From JALOOE01 sp964423545 (GTDB taxonomy: Bacteria > Chloroflexota > Anaerolineae > CG2-30-64-16): a DNA stretch of 6,263 bases. Each line of letters begins with the position of its first letter. Positions within the stretch are counted from its first letter, which is position 1. A program made the translations under genes and the position numbers. The notes below the pieces were generated by a model. That model saw nothing but the letters and a program-made list of their open reading frames with translations. It did not search any database and had not been told where the DNA came from. Shown here one piece after another: positions 5,440-6,263 of the stretch. The stretch spans positions 1-6,263 of the forward strand of contig CAYRFV010000309.1 of NCBI GenBank assembly GCA_964423545.1, in the 5' to 3' direction.

Positions 5440-6263
5440 ATGGTCTGGGACTTCGAGCGGGTCGCCGGCCCCTTCGCGCTGGCAGAAGGACCCGTCTGGG
5501 ATGGGGAAACACTGCTGTTTTCCGATATCCCCACCAGTCGCATCCTGCGCTATGATCCGCGCACCGGCCGCTGCTCTGTCCACCGCACCGGCACCCACAG
5601 CGCGAACGGGCTGCGCATGGATGTCCAGGGCCGGTTGGTTGCCTGCGAGGGCGGCGGCCGGCGTATGACACGCTATGAGCGGGACGGCGCGGTGACCGTG
5701 CTGGCCGACCGCTTCGAGGGCAAGCGGCTGAACAGCCCGAACGACGTCGCCATCGACTCGCGCGGGCGAATATGGTTCACTGATCCGCGCTATGACGGCG
5801 GGAGCGTCTTCGATGACGGCATCGGTGCGCTGGAGCTGACGCACGACTCAGTCTATCGTCTCGATCCGGGTCCGGCCGGCGCCTGGGCCATCCGGCGGAT
5901 GACATTCGACACCACCAAGCCAAACGGTCTCCTACTGTCGCCGGATGAAACGACCCTCTATGTCGCGCAGAGCCATTACGGCGAAGGCAACAAGCGCGAG
6001 CTGCGAGCGTACCCGATTCGAGCAGACGACACGCTGGGGCCCTATGAGGTGCTCCACAACTTCTATCCGCACCGCGGCATCGATGGCATGACGTTGGATG
6101 CCGAGGGCAATATCGTAGCGACGGCCGGCTACCGGCAAGGCGGGCCGGGCCCCATGATCTACGTCTTTGCCCCGGATGGACGCATCCTGGACAGGCATCC
6201 CTTCCCCGAAGACAGGCCGACCAACTGCACCTTCGGTGACGAGGACTTACAGAGCCTGTACAT
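5440..6263 (+). CDS. SMP-30/gluconolactonase-family lactonase, 3' end cut by window
   Basis: ATG 5440 is preceded at seven bases by GGAAGGAG. The frame is open for 274 codons to the right edge. Family members are about 290-300 residues, so only the last 20-25 residues are missing. It is a six-bladed beta-propeller with all four expected metal ligands: E16 (LAEGPVW), N101 (NSPNDVAID), N162 (KPNGLLLSPD) and D215 (GIDGMTLD), corresponding to E18, N103, N154 and D204 of human SMP30. WFTDPRY (112-118) and TNCTFG (261-266) are also typical. These enzymes hydrolyse sugar lactones to sugar acids using a divalent metal, usually after a sugar dehydrogenase step. No dehydrogenase is in view, so it may lie to the right of the window. 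It has no signal peptide and is the third gene of the plus-strand operon. Confidence 0.92.
   Translation, partial: MVWDFERVAGPFALAEGPVWDGETLLFSDIPTSRILRYDPRTGRCSVHRTGTHSANGLRMDVQGRLVACEGGGRRMTRYERDGAVTVLADRFEGKRLNSPNDVAIDSRGRIWFTDPRYDGGSVFDDGIGALELTHDSVYRLDPGPAGAWAIRRMTFDTTKPNGLLLSPDETTLYVAQSHYGEGNKRELRAYPIRADDTLGPYEVLHNFYPHRGIDGMTLDAEGNIVATAGYRQGGPGPMIYVFAPDGRILDRHPFPEDRPTNCTFGDEDLQSLY

Noticed and set aside
4714..5844. Minus-strand open frame of 376 codons opposite the DJ-1/PfpI and SMP-30 genes
   Set aside because: The plus-strand genes have complete family motifs and ribosome binding sites. The minus frame has no recognisable domain, so it is an antisense shadow of GC-rich coding DNA.

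Overview
The window reads as a GC-rich bacterial chromosome segment carrying a compact catabolic gene cluster built around a divergent promoter region. The protein flavour (a long CehA/McbA-type metallohydrolase, a stand-alone L-fucose/L-arabinose isomerase-like protein, an extended RraA-fold protein) and the clean TTGACA-type promoters suggest an environmental bacterium, perhaps Chloroflexota. That placement is an inference from general resemblance and was not tested.

Layout. On the minus strand, reading leftward from about 3735, an L-fucose/L-arabinose isomerase-like gene (2279-3646) is followed after 63 bp by a large CehA/McbA-family PHP-type metallohydrolase (2215 to the left edge, no stop seen). 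On the plus strand, reading rightward from about 3886, there is an RraA-family protein (3935-4831), a DJ-1/PfpI-family protein (4828-5412, ATGA overlap with the preceding gene) and an SMP-30/gluconolactonase (5440 to the right edge, perhaps 20-25 residues short of complete). Every gene has a good Shine-Dalgarno sequence, although the one before the RraA-type gene sits about 10 nt from its start.

The 288-bp intergenic region 3647-3934 is the control centre. It holds two sigma70-type promoters facing away from each other. Each has a perfect TTGACA and a 17-bp spacer, and the two -35 hexamers are 79 bp apart. Between them, abutting the plus-strand promoter, lie overlapping palindromes that look like an operator. 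A stem-loop lies at the very start of the predicted plus-strand transcript, and a 21-codon leader ORF may overlap the isomerase start.

Working together (inference): a lactonase, an aldose/ketose isomerase-like enzyme, an RraA-fold protein (a fold that includes metal-dependent aldolases and decarboxylases) and a hydrolase suit stepwise breakdown of a sugar, sugar acid or related carbonyl compound. The DJ-1/PfpI protein could remove reactive aldehydes. No transporter, regulator or dehydrogenase lies inside the window, so the substrate cannot be named.

At the far left (about 1-140) the metallohydrolase frame stays open but stops resembling its family, while the opposite strand looks more protein-like. 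This may mark a rearrangement breakpoint or an assembly join.
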